From: Oidiodendron maius Zn
Lineage: Eukaryota > Ascomycota > Leotiomycetes > Myxotrichaceae
Direction of reading: 5' to 3'
Length of the DNA stretch: 64,000 bases
Assembly (NCBI GenBank): GCA_000827325.1
Contig: KN832875.1
Location: 1,550,001-1,614,000 of the forward strand
Position numbers and translations under genes: made by a program
The notes under the pieces: model-generated
Told to the model about the DNA's origin: nothing
The model's input: the letters and a program-made list of their open reading frames with translations, nothing else
Databases searched by the model: none
Part shown: one piece after another, positions 11,818 to 23,951 of the stretch
How positions within the stretch are numbered: the stretch's first letter is position 1
How the letters are laid out: every line of letters starts with the position of its first letter

Positions 11818-13507
11818 ATGGGACGCTACTTCTTAGGGGGTGCAGCTTTGGCTGCCGCGCTCTTCTCAGTTACCGTTGCAGACTGCCCTGACTACTCGGC
11901 CTATTCCCAGCAAATCCATCAGCCAGTGAGTTCAGGAAAATATCAGCTGTCGTCCATGAGACCAGACCCAGCATGCCGAACGTTCAATTCGTCGATCGTG
12001 GAAGACACAATTACGAGCATGGCATCCGTCATCAAGGACCCGGATCTCTACCGCCTATTCCAGAACTCGTTCCCGAACTCTCTCGACACGGCAGTTAAGT
12101 GGAAAGGCGTTTCGGCAGATAACCCCGAAGAGGAGTTAACGTTCTTGATTACTGGGGACATCAATGCCATGTGGCTGAGAGATTCCGCCAACCAGATGCA
12201 GTCTTACCTCTCCCTCGTGAAGGCGGATAGCAGCAGCGATTCTCTCGCCAGTTTATATCGTGGTGTGATCAATCTTCAGGCGCGATATGTTATTGAGGCT
12301 CCACACTGCAATTCCTTCCAGCCGCCTGTCGAATCTGGGCTGAAGCCAGTGCAGAACCAGGTTCTGCCTGACATCTTCACCCCGCCCGTCTCCAACCAGA
12401 CGGTTTTCGAGTGCAAGTACGAGTTGGATTCAATCGCGGCCTTCCTCGAGATATCCACCAATTATTTCCAGGCAACGGGGGACATCGAGTTCTTCCGGAA
12501 GTTCCAATGGGTGGATGCCATTAATACCATCCTTGATGCAACACAGGCACTGCTCATCGGTACTTACGCATCTAACGGATCAGTTAACACTGTTCCGTAT
12601 ACCTGGCAGCGAACGACCACTGTTGGAACAGAGACTCTCGACAACAATGGACGAGGCAACCCCGTGCAGGCCGGGACTGGCCTGGTGAGATCTGCTTTCC
12701 GACCGAGTGATGATGCGTGAGTGATCTAGACCTCAAACGTTTATGCAGGACTCTGACAGCATCTAAAGAACCATCTACCAGCTATTTATTCCCGCCAATA
12801 TGATGTTCTCTAGGTACCTCGACTCAGCATCCGAGATCATGGCTGCAATTGGTGGTCAGAGGAACACTGCGAACCAAATGCATAACTTCGCGCAAAGCAT
12901 CCGGACCGCGATTTCTAAATATGGCATCATAAATGACAATGCCTATGGGGAAATGTACGCTTATGAAGTTGATGGTTTTGGATCACGTGAGTTACAATTC
13001 CATACAAACTGATAGCTGTATACTAACCTTACGTAGGCAGTCTCATGGACGACGCCAACATCCCCAGTCTGCTGAGTGCTCCTTTCTTTGGTTACTTGAA
13101 CATCAGCGACCCCATCTACCAGACCACGCGCAAATTTATCCTCAGCGAAGATAACCCATATTTCATGCGCGGGCCAGTCATCAATGCGTACGTTCCTCTT
13201 TGTTTCTCTTCTTATTAAACTGACCCATTCTAGTGTTGGCGGACCTCATGCTGGGCTTGGCCAAGCCTGGCCCATGGCCAGCATCATGCGGATATTCACT
13301 TCTAGCGACGACCAAGAGATCACGACAGCCCTAAAAGAAATTGTTAGCACTACTGATGGACTAGGACTGATCCACGAGAGCATCAACTCCTTTAACCAAG
13401 CTATCTGGACGAGACAATGGTTCAGCTGGGCGAATGGACTGTTCGGACAGTGCATTTTGGATCTGCAACAGAGGAAGCCTGAGATCTTGCAACAGAGCTT
13501 TCAGTAG
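11818..13507 (+). CDS. secreted GH125 exo-alpha-1,6-mannosidase
   Basis: Four exons (11818-12716, 12769-12986, 13037-13187, 13234-13507) join in phase to 513 residues. The chosen ATG at 11818 gives [18 protein letters not shown] followed by TVADC, a standard signal peptide; an upstream in-frame ATG at 11737 would bury it. GH125 hallmarks are visible: [16 protein letters not shown] near residue 117, FRPSDDA at the first junction, [14 protein letters not shown], and the terminal HESINS and [13 protein letters not shown]. Several NxS/T sites are present. Family members remove alpha-1,6-linked mannose by inversion; the Asp in MWLRDS and a Glu further on are the likely acid and base, from family knowledge. 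Related fungal genes are often annotated as DUF1237. I am sure of the family; the physiological substrate is unknown. Confidence 0.93.
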
Positions 13508-13693
13508 ATATGCGAAATATAGTGAGAGGTAGGTGTGGCATGAGACAGCAGGCTAAAAGAACGAATAAACTAATCTTATGAGCAAAAAATTGTTACTTTA
13601 AAAAATGTGCCTGCTATTATTGAAAGTACCGATAACTAACTGAGCTATTCATTATCTACTTCATGGAACTCTAAGACTTCAATGAACTTCTAT

Positions 13694-14692
13694 CTATGCC
13701 TTGATATAACGGCCAGCTGCATTGGGGTCGTTCATATGTGCCAGCCAAGCCCCAGCAACCTGATCCATACACTCCACCAACCCAGGCCTCTTTGGTTGCC
13801 ATCCCAGCAGCTCTTTCGCTCGTCCTGAGCTGAGATTCCCTGAAACAGTCATGGCTTCCGAAAATAGATCTCCACCCGTACCAGAAAGCACAACTTCTCC
13901 CTTGAACCCAATCTCCCTAGCCGCAGCGACCATAATGTCATGCATACCCTCCTTGCTTGCGAGAAGATCGAACACAGGGTAAACTCCCGTCCCAGAAATC
14001 AGAGGGAGCTTGTTCACAGCAGCATGCAGGCCAGACCCAACATCATCGACATGGACCAGAGCAGGGCGAGAATTGGGGTTCAGGCTCACGGAGACGGAAG
14101 AGGCACCTGAAGAGGCAGCTTTGGAAATGGTATCGAAGTACGATGTCCAGATCTCGCACGATCGGCCGTAGACCAGCGCAGGTCTTATAACCATGGTGTC
14201 TAAGACTTCAGATGCAGCAAGAACTTCTCTTTCCAGGACGGGCCGCCAGCTCAGGAGCTGTGGAGCCTGATGTGGAGCCTCCGGCAGGCCAACGGGGTAC
14301 AGGTCATTCTTCGGAACATGAGACGAGCCATGGACCCAAGTTCCAGAGGTATAAATAAAGCCCAATTTCGGCGTCTTCAACTGCGCCGCGCTCGCGGCTG
14401 CCAAGCGCTTCCTCTCGCTAGCCACAAGAGCCTGAAGGAATACTGGAATATCGTCCTTGGCGGAAGATACGTCCACAATGACATTGATGTGCACTTTGTA
14501 GACGGCGTTCACAAGGCCAGCGACATCGCTCAGACTGCCTAGGATAGGGATGATTTCTCCCCGGGCCAGCTGGTTGGCCTTGGCTGGGTTGCGGGCGAGG
14601 CCGAAGACGCGGTGCGAGCCTGACTGAATGAGAGAGTGGCAAAGAGCTTCGCCGATGTGGCCCGTGGCGCCGAAGACGAGAACATTAACCAT
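13694..14692 (-). CDS. extended-SDR / NmrA-like NAD(P)-binding epimerase-like protein
   Basis: This is a single exon of 332 residues starting with MVNVLVFGATGHIGE, whose GxxGxxG glycine motif marks a Rossmann fold. An arginine shortly after (GLARNPAKA) suggests NADPH preference, by inference. A YTSGTWVHGSS segment stands where extended SDRs carry catalytic Ser/Thr and Tyr, but the usual YxxxK is not clear. That leaves open a regulatory or atypical reductase. VIRPALVYGRS and RPALVHVDDVGSGLHAA match the later substrate-binding part of NAD-dependent epimerase/dehydratases. Similar fungal proteins are annotated as NAD-dependent epimerases or nucleoside-diphosphate-sugar epimerases. The gene converges with the GH125 gene, with about 190 bases between the stops. 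The substrate cannot be told. Confidence 0.82.
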   Translation of the reverse strand: MVNVLVFGATGHIGEALCHSLIQSGSHRVFGLARNPAKANQLARGEIIPILGSLSDVAGLVNAVYKVHINVIVDVSSAKDDIPVFLQALVASERKRLAAASAAQLKTPKLGFIYTSGTWVHGSSHVPKNDLYPVGLPEAPHQAPQLLSWRPVLEREVLAASEVLDTMVIRPALVYGRSCEIWTSYFDTISKAASSGASSVSVSLNPNSRPALVHVDDVGSGLHAAVNKLPLISGTGVYPVFDLLASKEGMHDIMVAAAREIGFKGEVVLSGTGGDLFSEAMTVSGNLSSGRAKELLGWQPKRPGLVECMDQVAGAWLAHMNDPNAAGRYIKA

Positions 14693-15362
14693 TTTTAAAT
14701 TAGGGATGTAACCTTTTAAGTTTCAGGGGCGATCCTAATATAAGGTTTGAATGGCTCAATTGAAAATATATACTTGTGAGCTGTAAGGTGTGGTCAGAAT
14801 ATCTTTCTGTGCCTTAGCCGGTAAAGTTCTGGTTTGGGGCGGGAACTGTGCTGGAGCAAGTGAGGGGGGTCGAGATTATATAGAAAACCGCCATGGTGAT
14901 AAGAAATGACATCTCCAGATCAGAAAGTGGAATTGAAGCTGTTCAATTTGATTAACGCCGAAAATACAAAATCCATGGACAACGAGATATTCTCATGTAA
15001 AGTCCGTAGTGTTGACATGCTCGGGTTTTGTGGTAAGTCCGTTTTTGGTGTTCCCCTTTTCGCTTAATTGTTGTTCTCTCAGTAAGATTCTCAGGAGGTC
15101 GTGCTTCCATTGTTCCTATTTGGGCGAAATAGGAATAGAGACACAGCGTTCTCTGCAGTGGATCATAAATCATTATCACACCGACATATGTTTGGATATC
15201 GTCCGCTCTATGTCGCGGAGTTAATAGAATGATGTGAGATATGGCCGAGATCAATCCCACTTCGCCAATTCGGTTCTACTTCATCGACTCGTTATTGCGA
15301 AGCAGTTGAGTGTATGCATATGGGCATTGATCATTATATACTAGCGTGGGGTGAACTACCTC
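14693..15362. other. intergenic, no gene seen
   Basis: About 670 bases upstream of the epimerase-like gene and downstream of the PhyH dioxygenase. Short open frames carry no motif. No repeat or RNA gene was recognised. Confidence 0.5.
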
Positions 15363-16247
15363 CTAACCTTCCAGAGAGTACCCCACATCTCCACTCTCCT
15401 GTCCTAATTTGATTAAGCGCTTGCGCATACCCTCTGCCCTCTTCCTCTCCTCTTCTCCCAGGACACTCAGGTCAATATCTTGAACCCAACCACCAATGCC
15501 GTGTTGAAGCACATTTCTGGCCCTGAGCGTGCTGCCTCCAGCATGCCCAATGCTGCCGTGTAGCGTCATTCTCTCAGTATCAGCCTTATACGCGCCTCGG
15601 TGGAAGATGTTATTATTATAGAACACCACGTCGCCTGCCTTCAGCTGAACTCTGGTCTCCCCAGGTAACCCTGTGGCCTTGGGATCGGCATCCCGTTCAA
15701 CCTGCGTCCTCGCCCGGAGGTGCGAGCCTGGAATGGCTATGAGACTCTGGTCATCATACAGCGCTAAGTTCCATTGCGCACTCCACGCCGGCTGGTGAAG
15801 TCTTTCCAGCTCCTGCTCCGCGGTTGCCGTTGGTGGGATATCGTCCCTATGCCATGTGAGTTCAAAATCTCGGTCAGGTCGACACAGTAGGTTGAAGAGC
15901 TCGAGGACTAGTTCATCATCTCCGCATTGCAAGAGCTCCTTGACGATGTTTACGATGGGTGAAGAGAAGTAGTTCTCGATAAAGATCTTGGAGGCCGGCA
16001 GTTTCGGGTGCATCATAAATTGCACACCCCAGATTCCCTCGGCGGCGGGGTTGGCTCCAGGAGCAATGTTCCATGGAGGGAACTGCTTGGGGAGGGTGCG
16101 GACATAGGGCCAGTTGCCTGCGCGTGCGAGGGCAATGGTGTCCGCTGCGGCGGCGCGGAGGGAGGCGAGTTGTTCGGGAGTCAGGATGGAAGGCACGACC
16201 ACAAAGCCGTCTCGTTTGAGGGCGTCGAGGTAGGATGTCTGGGTCAT
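15363..16247 (-). CDS. phytanoyl-CoA dioxygenase (PhyH) family Fe(II)/2-oxoglutarate oxygenase
   Basis: This is a single exon of 294 residues opening with MTQTSYLDALKRDGFVVVPS, the usual start of PhyH-fold enzymes. The iron site is visible as WHRDD (the HxD pair, near residue 137) and a distal histidine in NNNIFHRGAY. The arginine in ERMTLHGS is a candidate for 2-oxoglutarate binding. The segment LIAIPGSHLRART is the typical strand before the distal histidine. There is no PTS1 tripeptide at the end (SLEG) and no signal peptide, so a cytosolic location is likely. Members hydroxylate many small molecules, including secondary metabolites. The substrate here is unknown. The neighbours give no pathway hint. 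Confidence 0.85.
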   Translation of the reverse strand: MTQTSYLDALKRDGFVVVPSILTPEQLASLRAAAADTIALARAGNWPYVRTLPKQFPPWNIAPGANPAAEGIWGVQFMMHPKLPASKIFIENYFSSPIVNIVKELLQCGDDELVLELFNLLCRPDRDFELTWHRDDIPPTATAEQELERLHQPAWSAQWNLALYDDQSLIAIPGSHLRARTQVERDADPKATGLPGETRVQLKAGDVVFYNNNIFHRGAYKADTERMTLHGSIGHAGGSTLRARNVLQHGIGGWVQDIDLSVLGEEERKRAEGMRKRLIKLGQESGDVGYSLEG

Positions 16248-17457
16248 GACGTGCTCTGTACGTGAGTATGAGTGTGAGTGTTGAGAAGGTGCTTGGAAGT
16301 CTACAAGAGCAGATGCTGAAGATATCTATCGAATTCTCATCTAACATCCAAGTCCCTCAAATCTACCCCTCCGCTAGGTCTTGGTCGTTACATGTCAGGT
16401 GATGAATGAGGCATTGTAGAGTGGAGGTTGATAACCCGAGTTTGCAAGGTTACCAGGCTGGATTCCTTACCATTGAACCCCGCTGAGCCGCAGTGGGGCA
16501 GAGAAGCCTTCAGGCATTCACCTTGCCCGCCTTTGGAGCGAAGGGCATGTAACGTAACGAAATCTTCAGCAGAAAGCTTACTCCGCGGTAATAGCCTGTA
16601 CACGAGATGGCATTGAGTTTGCATTGAGTTGTCGATATCATCAAGCAAGCCGGAACTCCAACCCGAGTCCCCAACTGCTGTCCCTGCTTTAGTTCCACTA
16701 TTTGTCGCTCAGAGGCGGTGTTGACGATCTTTATTCGCGGCAGGATTGTTACAATTCAAAACTAAAACGAGTCTAACTAATTGATGGCTTTGCCTGTGAC
16801 AGGAGACAGCCTTGGTATATTTGTCTGCTGAAAAGCTTACGCCGACCATCGAAACGAGAACCCTTGGAGGCTGCATACAACGCAGAGGTAGTTTGTATAA
16901 CAGCTGGCTGATGATACTAATCTACTGTGGTTTTGCATGATACGTGAAATTTAGCCAGCCCTTGCAGAGGAGAATTAATTGTTAATGCTCTATGGCACCA
17001 TGGAGGTGCAGGTCAAAAGACCGATATTTAGTGGTCGGCTTCCATCGGCGCTTGATCGAGGCAAAGTTTGATTGTAATCAGTTAAGAGTAGACAACAGAC
17101 TCTAATGTGGTCATTCTTGGCATGTTTACTTGCGCATATCCGATGCACTTATTACAATCAATCGTGAATTGCCCTACGTGTTTATGTGCTATGTTCATTT
17201 AGTATTTTCTGGCCGCATGCGTATTGACGGGTTCTTGTCCACGTGATGTCGAGTCGTTGACGCGAGACACTAACCCGGAAACGCGTTGACCTTAGAGATA
17301 TGCTCCTCTTGCAGCAGTAAGATACTTTATCTTTTGATCTTCAATCTCTATCCACAAGTGATGGGTGTCTCAATATTCATCTTATACATCCCAATGCTAT
17401 AAGCATTCGATGGGCGCTTAGGAATATCTCAATCTAGACCTGTGCGCTGAATCTTGA
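16248..17457. other. intergenic, no gene seen
   Basis: This 1.2 kb gap holds the divergent promoters of the PhyH gene and the helicase. Around 16420-16500 the minus strand has a tRNA-like D-arm string, but no cloverleaf forms (see rejected items). The stretch 16730-17300 is AT-rich without coding signal. Confidence 0.5.
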
Positions 17458-20400
17458 ATGTCCGGACTAGGACAAGAGAGAATGCCCCCAGAAGGTCTCC
17501 TCACGAACCTCAATTCGTCCCAACAGGCAGCAGTATCTTCCTTCGCAGACACATTAGCAATCTTAGCTGGACCTGGAAGTGGCAAAACGCATACTCTGAC
17601 CTCTCGCACTGCATGGCTACTGGCTCAAGGACTGCAGCCATGGAACATTGTTGTGGCTACGTTCACAGTGAAGGCAGCACGCGAAATGAAGGAGAGGATT
17701 GGAAGGTTGATTGGAAATGGACTGGAATCGAAGCTGATACTGGGTACCTTTCATAGCATTTCACGGAGGTACTTGGCTCGCTATGGACATTTAATCGGCA
17801 TACCCAAAGACTTTGGGATCGCTGACAGTGCAGATTCCTTGGCGATTATCAAGCGGATTATAAAACGACACGAGTTTATGCTGAACCCAAAGACAGCACG
17901 ATCACGAATCAGTGGACGAAAGGCCAAGGGCCATGGTTACAATGACGAACGTTTTCCGAAAAGGCTACCAGCAAGATCAGTCGAGGCACAAGAGTTTGAA
18001 ACTTGCTACATAGAGTACGAAGAAGCATTGGAGAGGTCGAATCTTCTCGATTACGATGATCTTATGCTTCGATGCGTCGATCTTCTGAGAAAACATCCGT
18101 CTTGTGTCTCGAATGTGGAGGCAGTGTTGATCGACGAATTCCAAGATACAAATGTGGTCCAATTCGACTTGATGCGATTATTTGCTTCAGCGCGGAATCG
18201 AATAACAATCGTTGGCGATCCTGATCAGAGCATCTATGGTTTCCGAGCTGCGGAGATAAAGAACTACAAAAGGCTGCTTCATCAATATCCTGATACTGTC
18301 ACGATTGCATTGGAAGAGAATTACAGGTCGTCTGGTGCTATTCTACTGACAGCCCTCAATGTTATCGAGCAAGACACGTCGAGGGTAGCCAAAACCCTTA
18401 TGCCCACCCATATTGTTGGGACACGCCCCGTGCTTCGGAAACTCTCGAATGCCCACATGGAAGCCGAGTGGATTATTGCCGAAATCCAAAGGTGTGTTGG
18501 GGCAACTGGTGACCTTTTGACTTTCAATGATATTGCTATACTTCTGAGATCAGCCTCCCTGTCCAGACTCATTGAGAGTGCATTGGGAAAGAGTGGAATA
18601 CCTTACCGCATGGTTGGTGAGTCTCCATCTTAAGGATTACAGTTACGTCAGATTCTGCTGCATACAACAGTCTGGATGATCTTGGATGGGAAGCGCATAT
18701 CATCGACTAACCCTGAATTTGTAGGTGGTCTTCGATTTTATGATCGAATTGAAGTCAGGACGATCCTTGATTATTTGAGAGTCATTAGCCAGCCAGACAA
18801 CAATGACGCTTTGTCTCGCGTTATCAATACACCATCAAGAAGGGTTGGGGAGGCAACAGTAAAGAGACTTTTGGAGGAGGCTGATCAATCTAAAATAACA
18901 CTCTGGGCTTTGATACTAGGAGCTGTGCAAGGAAAACGCATGCCAAAAACAAAGCTTACCAAGGCAACAGAAAAGGGGCTTTCAGAATTTGTCAACATTA
19001 TTTTCTCTGCTAGAAGCAGAGTGGTTGATTCCGAGAGTTCAATCAACATAGTTGGCCTTATCGATTTTGTTTGCAAGAAAACGAACTACGAAAACTGGTT
19101 AAAGGATCATCATGCCGATGTCACCGGGGCTCGCTGGGAAAATGTGCAAGAGCTTATTATACAAGCTCGTGACTTTCAAGGCCTTGTCGCAGCAGGCTCT
19201 GAAGATGAATTCCTGCCTGAGATAGATGGTGTGGAGCAGAATGAAGAATCAGACCATCTCTCCAGATTCCTCGCAAATGTGGCGTTGGCCTCAGAAGTCA
19301 AAGACGAAGAAGATGGTGGGGCGACTCTTCAAGTCACAATATCTACCATCCACGCGGCGAAAGGTTTAGAATGGCCCGTTGTCTTCATACCAGCTCTATA
19401 TCAAGGTTCCATTCCTCACTCTCGCAGTGAAGATACAGATGAAGAGCGCCGACTTCTCTATGTCGCAATGACGCGAGCTAAAGTTTTATTATATATGAGT
19501 ATTCCGCTCAACAGCTCACAGGGCGAACAAACGGTCCTGTCTCCATTCTTATCACCTGTGTCTTTAGCTCCTCTTTTGGATTCACGAGGTCCGTCCTTTC
19601 CATCATCGACCTTACAATCAATCGCCCAAATTTTGCGACGACCATTGCCATCTCCAGATGTGCTCTCTAAAGTGGCCTCTCATCTCTTCAGCACAGAAGA
19701 TGACCTGTATCCTATTAATGGAGAAGATGAAAATACTGATAACGAATCATGTTATTCAACAAATTTGAAGAATGCATACACTCGAGGCCAAATGCAACCA
19801 AAGAGGCGGAGAATGGAGTTTGGCCGATCGATTAGTCATTTAGAACAGAAGTCGGGAACAGATCATACGCTGTCTCCAATATCATCTGTTAACAGAGCTT
19901 CAAGTTTTACAGTAGGCTCTCCGCGTCAAGCGATTTCTTTCATCAGCGGAGGCTCACTTCTTGCCTTAAAGGAGCAGTCGATAAATCGTGCGGTTGGATC
20001 CATGATTGTGGAGGGAGAGAAAGGTAACTCGAGATTGAACAAGGCTAGATCTGAAGCGCAAAAGTCCACGGCCTTGGATGGCCAGGGGACACTACACGGC
20101 TTTCTAGGCAGAACAGACCCTCGCCCGTTAAAGCGCACTCTGACTAGTGCCACGTATGCAGAGTCTTCTAAAGATTCAGTGGGAGGTGCCACGGTTACGC
20201 GATTTCCAGCCAAAGGGATTCAGCAGCCGAATACCTCCGTATCTGCACCTGAAATGGCTCGCATGGCCCCGGCGTTAGCAAACCATCGTATTGGCTCAGG
20301 AAAAGCAACATGGCCCAAGCCTGGATTGCGGGTTGAAGAACATAGAAGGAATGACTATGTATTTCTGTCAAGTTCGCCCGCAAGGCCGTCCTCACCAAAA

Positions 20401-20616
20401 AACTTTGAGGCTATTCCAGATAAGCCAACAGGCCTAAGTGCAAAACCTGTTCTGATGCCATTATTAAGACCTGCAACAAGTATGCATACGACCACTATAG
20501 CAACCGTTCAGGGAGGGAGTTCTAAGAAGACATTGGGGGTTAAGAGGAGTATGACAGGATGGCCAAGTCAGAAGGGAAATGCGTTTGTTCCGCCTACAAT
20601 CAAACGGCGTGGGTGA
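17458..20616 (+). CDS. srs2: Srs2-type UvrD/PcrA superfamily 1A DNA helicase
   Basis: Two exons (17458-18616 and 18725-20616) give 1016 residues. All helicase motifs are present: Q-like LNSSQQAAV, Walker A GPGSGKT (about residue 40), TFHS, motif II DEFQDTN, motif III GDPDQSIYGFRAAE, motif IV ENYRSSG, motif V TIHAAKGLEWPVVF and motif VI RRLLYVAMTRA. After the motor comes a long disordered tail, as in yeast Srs2 and Neurospora MUS-50. It includes QGTLHGFL, a degenerate PCNA-interaction box, and ends LGVKRSMTGWPSQK. Srs2 strips Rad51 from single-stranded DNA and prevents unwanted recombination at forks, working 3' to 5'. Only one intron is present, and its upstream half contains a stop, so splicing is required. 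Identification of the family is certain; Srs2 over another UvrD-like helicase is highly likely from length and tail. Confidence 0.92.
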
Positions 20617-21059
20617 CTACATAGAGGAACTGACCCGGCTATTTGTTTAAGGACGCGCAGCTGCTCGTCTTAGTCTGACGTGAAGATACCTTTGCCTTAG
20701 CTTTCGAAGCTTCATGAACCTCTGGTTGATTGCTTGCACGTGATAAAAGAGTTACAGAGCCAGGAGTATCCTAGGCATATGGAAAGTCTCATGTTGAGAT
20801 TTGCTCCTGCTAGCCTATTTGTAGGCGTTTAGTTCTGTGGTCCAATACAGAGGCTAAGCCTCCACATTACTAAGGTTCCACTGATCTATACGAAATCTAG
20901 CACAACCCCGCAATGCGTGTACAAGGGATAATCGGCCCACCGATTCCCCAATTCCCCCGGTATTCCGCCCCCCGCAAGTTCAGGGCCACGCCTAAATAAC
21001 TCTCGGCCATCCCCTCGTCAGCGGAACGACTCTACAACCATGGTAATGGTTCCGTCGCA
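20617..21059. other. intergenic, promoter of the zinc-finger factor
   Basis: About 440 bases between the helicase stop and the next start. A C-rich stretch lies at 20930-20985, shortly before the start codon. No specific motif was identified. Confidence 0.45.
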
Positions 21060-23411
21060 ATGGAGGCTCAAAGCCTTTCAACCTGTGATCAATGTGGGAA
21101 GACCTTCCAGCGGAGGGCCCATCTCCTCCGCCACCAACAGCAACGTACTGTGGACCGCTACTTCTAATTACCGAGTACGAGATTAACTGACTTGTGTAAA
21201 TAGATTCGGGAGATAGACCATATGGTTGTAAATTCTGCTCCAAAACGTTTAAACGCAGGTATCTTTTGTCGCACCTCTTCGGAAGAGTTGGGCTGATATC
21301 TTCCCCCGTCAGTGATGTCCTGCGAGACCATTTCAGTCGATGCGATCGGCGAGGAAACTCAGCAATACCGAGCTCTCTAGAACGTGGCCGGAAACGACAT
21401 GCGTGCGACGAATGCTCAAGGTTGAAGGTGAAATGCGATAACAATATCCCGTGCCGAAAGTGTAAAGAGTTTGGGAGGACGTGTGTCAAGAGGCGGCCTA
21501 CTTGTGCGTGGATAGCTCCTCTCCTCTAATTTATTTGCTGTTTTTATCATGCGCAGTTAAATGGCACCCTATACTCACTGATACCACCAGCTGCGACGAG
21601 TCCAGGAACGACGACTGCCACTTCGACTTCTTCGGAAATCTCTACCTCGGATCGGAGCTCCATTGGATTCCTGCTCAACCTCGCCAGCGAAGCCGACTTC
21701 ATGCGTGAGTTCCCGAAAGAGAGCATGCCAAACCACCCAAAGAGCCAGGTGGACAATGTGTCCAGTCCAATTGCAGCAGGGAATGAATCTGGGTATATCG
21801 CCACGTTTGAAGGACTACATCAATGCTCACCGTCGCAAAATGGTCATATACAGATGCCCAGAGAGACGAGTTTGGATATATTCCTGAGCAACCTCGATTT
21901 AGGAACTTTTGAATGCCAGACAAACAACTACCATATCGGTCCCGAGAACGCAATGCAAGCAGGACACAGTCCTTTGTCGCATGACCGAGCAGCGCTTGAA
22001 CAAGTGGCGGCTGACATAAGAGAAAGGCTGGAGTCTTCGGCTGCAACAATGAATCTTCCAAACGTTCCTTCGAAGGATATACTGGAGTCGATTCACGCAA
22101 TAACCGGTAGACAAATTGGCATTTGGATTAGGCTATATTTTCGACACTTTCATAAACACGGACCTGTGATACATGAGTCAACGTTCAATCCGACTACAGC
22201 TGCTTTGCCTTTAGTATTAGCTATTATGAGCGTTGGCGCTATGGTGAGTGCCCTGAAATTCTCAAAGGAATCTAACCAACTGTTTCGTCAGTATTCTGTA
22301 GGGGGAACAGACGCAGAGAGCATGAGACTTCTTTTGGACACTATAGAAACGTGCATATTTTCATTTCCGGCATTAAGTGATGAGTATGATATACCTGGGC
22401 GGCAGTATGCGAAAAATGAAGAAGAATCATCATTAGAATTGCAACGCAGCCGATTGGAAGAGTTGCAAAGTGCATATGTTATGGTTGTGCTCCAGTACTG
22501 GTCAGGAAATCTGATCGCGAGGAAGAGAGCTCGCCAGCAAAGATTTAGCAGGATTGCTGCTGTATGTTGCCTATCCTAAAGCGCTGGGCTTACTAACTTG
22601 AATAGATGATTCATCAATTAGATATGCGTGCCATATGGCATCCACAAGATTTTGCAATAACTGATCAGCAATCGTTTCAAAGCTGGATTCTGCGGGAAGC
22701 ATATATTCGGTACGCACATATCCAATTCAGAATAAGCAATTCTTACATGTGGGTAGCACCATCGCAATGACGTTAATGCTGGACAATGTGTTTGGCATCT
22801 TCAACAACGTCCCGCCGCGCATGAACTGGGCTGAACTCGATCTTCCTTTTCCAAGTGACGACCGATATTTCAACATTGCAAACTACAATGAACTTATAGC
22901 GACTCGACTATTTCCCGCTAAGAAAATGAAGATTGAAGAGGCGTTTCTGATCCTATTTCTCCCCCCAGAGGCCTCAAAGGAGGAGCTCAAGGTGCTAAGA
23001 GATGGCCGCCTCACCGCGTTAGATATGCAGTTGCTCATTCACTGTATGCCTTGCGCTTCTTCTATATTTATAAACCAACATGCTAACATATATTACACGC
23101 CAGTCCTGTATACTCATCTCTGGACTCATACTTTTGGCAATCCGCTCATCTCACTCCCAACAACTGACATTCGTGCCCTCCTCCTCCCATTCAAAACCGC
23201 TCTGTGGAACTGGAAAATGATCTGGAACGAAATCAAAGCTTCGTCTCCGCACTCAGAATGGGAGAAACTGGGTTTCCAGAGATCGGCACAATCGTATTGC
23301 GATACGGTGGGCGCGCTGCTGAATGTTCTGGAGCGCACGGGAGGGAAAATTGATGGCATTAAAGGGGATTGCGAGAGGGGGGATCATCTAAGGACTTTGC
23401 TGAGTTTATGA
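21060..23411 (+). CDS. transcription factor with two C2H2 fingers, a Zn2Cys6 cluster and a fungal_trans domain
   Basis: Seven exons (21060-21144, 21204-21258, 21313-21503, 21591-22561, 22606-22709, 22757-23043, 23104-23411) join in phase to 666 residues. The first finger (CDQCGKTF and HLLRH) is cut by intron 1. The second (CKFCSKTF, then DVLRDHFSRC) is cut by intron 2. A complete binuclear cluster follows at once: CDECSRLKVKC, then CRKCKEFGRTC. A serine/threonine-rich linker leads to the middle-homology (PF04082-type) domain around IWIRLYFRHFHKHGPVIHE. The start at 21060 is the first ATG in frame with the finger. The acceptor of intron 3 was chosen at 21590 because the nearer one at 21556 leaves the wrong frame. 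Such C2H2 plus Zn2Cys6 regulators are a small fungal class. The targets are unknown. Confidence 0.87.
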
Positions 23412-23785
23412 GCTTACGCGCAAAGAGTACATAGTTTGCATAGGTGGTATATAGCCAGACTATCTTAAGTTTATACATACGAACCCAATGCTCGTACTCG
23501 CTTCGCCTGAATGCATATTCGCTTAAGCCCCTATTACTCGCATGATTCCCCTCAACGTCAGTTTAAGGGGGAAGACGAAATGATGCGCATTCTACAGTAC
23601 TTCCCAACTTTGTATAATATTATAGAGATTTGTGTATAGTAGGATAATGTTAGGTGGACTAGGGTTTATAGCATAGCTTTACAGATTTCTATCGCCTGGG
23701 GCCGAGCGATCAAATGGCTGGCGGCGTGAGGCCGAACAAAACTTTCGGCCGCAGGATTTACTCCTTCCAGGCACTCTTTCTTCCA

Positions 23786-23951
23786 AACTTTGTTGCACAT
23801 CGCAAAATACATGCTTTAGCTAATTTGGACCAATCAGCTTTTGAGGAGTTGAGCTCTTGAGCCTTCAAAGTCTTCCAGAAGTATGCTAAAGCCTCAAAAA
23901 CTCATTGGCTAACGGCTATACGTTAGCTGCTGCGATGTGCAACAAAAAGTT
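23786..23951. mobile_element. MITE-like foldback element, copy 1 (about 166 bp)
   Basis: The ends are inverted repeats: the left end reads aacttTGTTGCACATCGCA and the right end reads TGCGATGTGCAACaaaaagtt. The inner sequence is also inverted over about 60 bases per arm (ccaatcagcttttgagg against cctcaaaaactcattgg), leaving a short hinge near 23855-23885. There is no coding capacity. Size and foldback shape fit a non-autonomous DNA transposon. No clear target-site duplication was found, so the exact ends and superfamily are open. Related end sequences occur at 24226 and 59036. Confidence 0.6.

Noticed and set aside
16420-16500. tRNA-like string on the minus strand (GTTCAATGGTAAGG)
   Set aside because: Only a D-arm-like piece is present. 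No matching anticodon stem, T-arm or acceptor pair could be folded around it.
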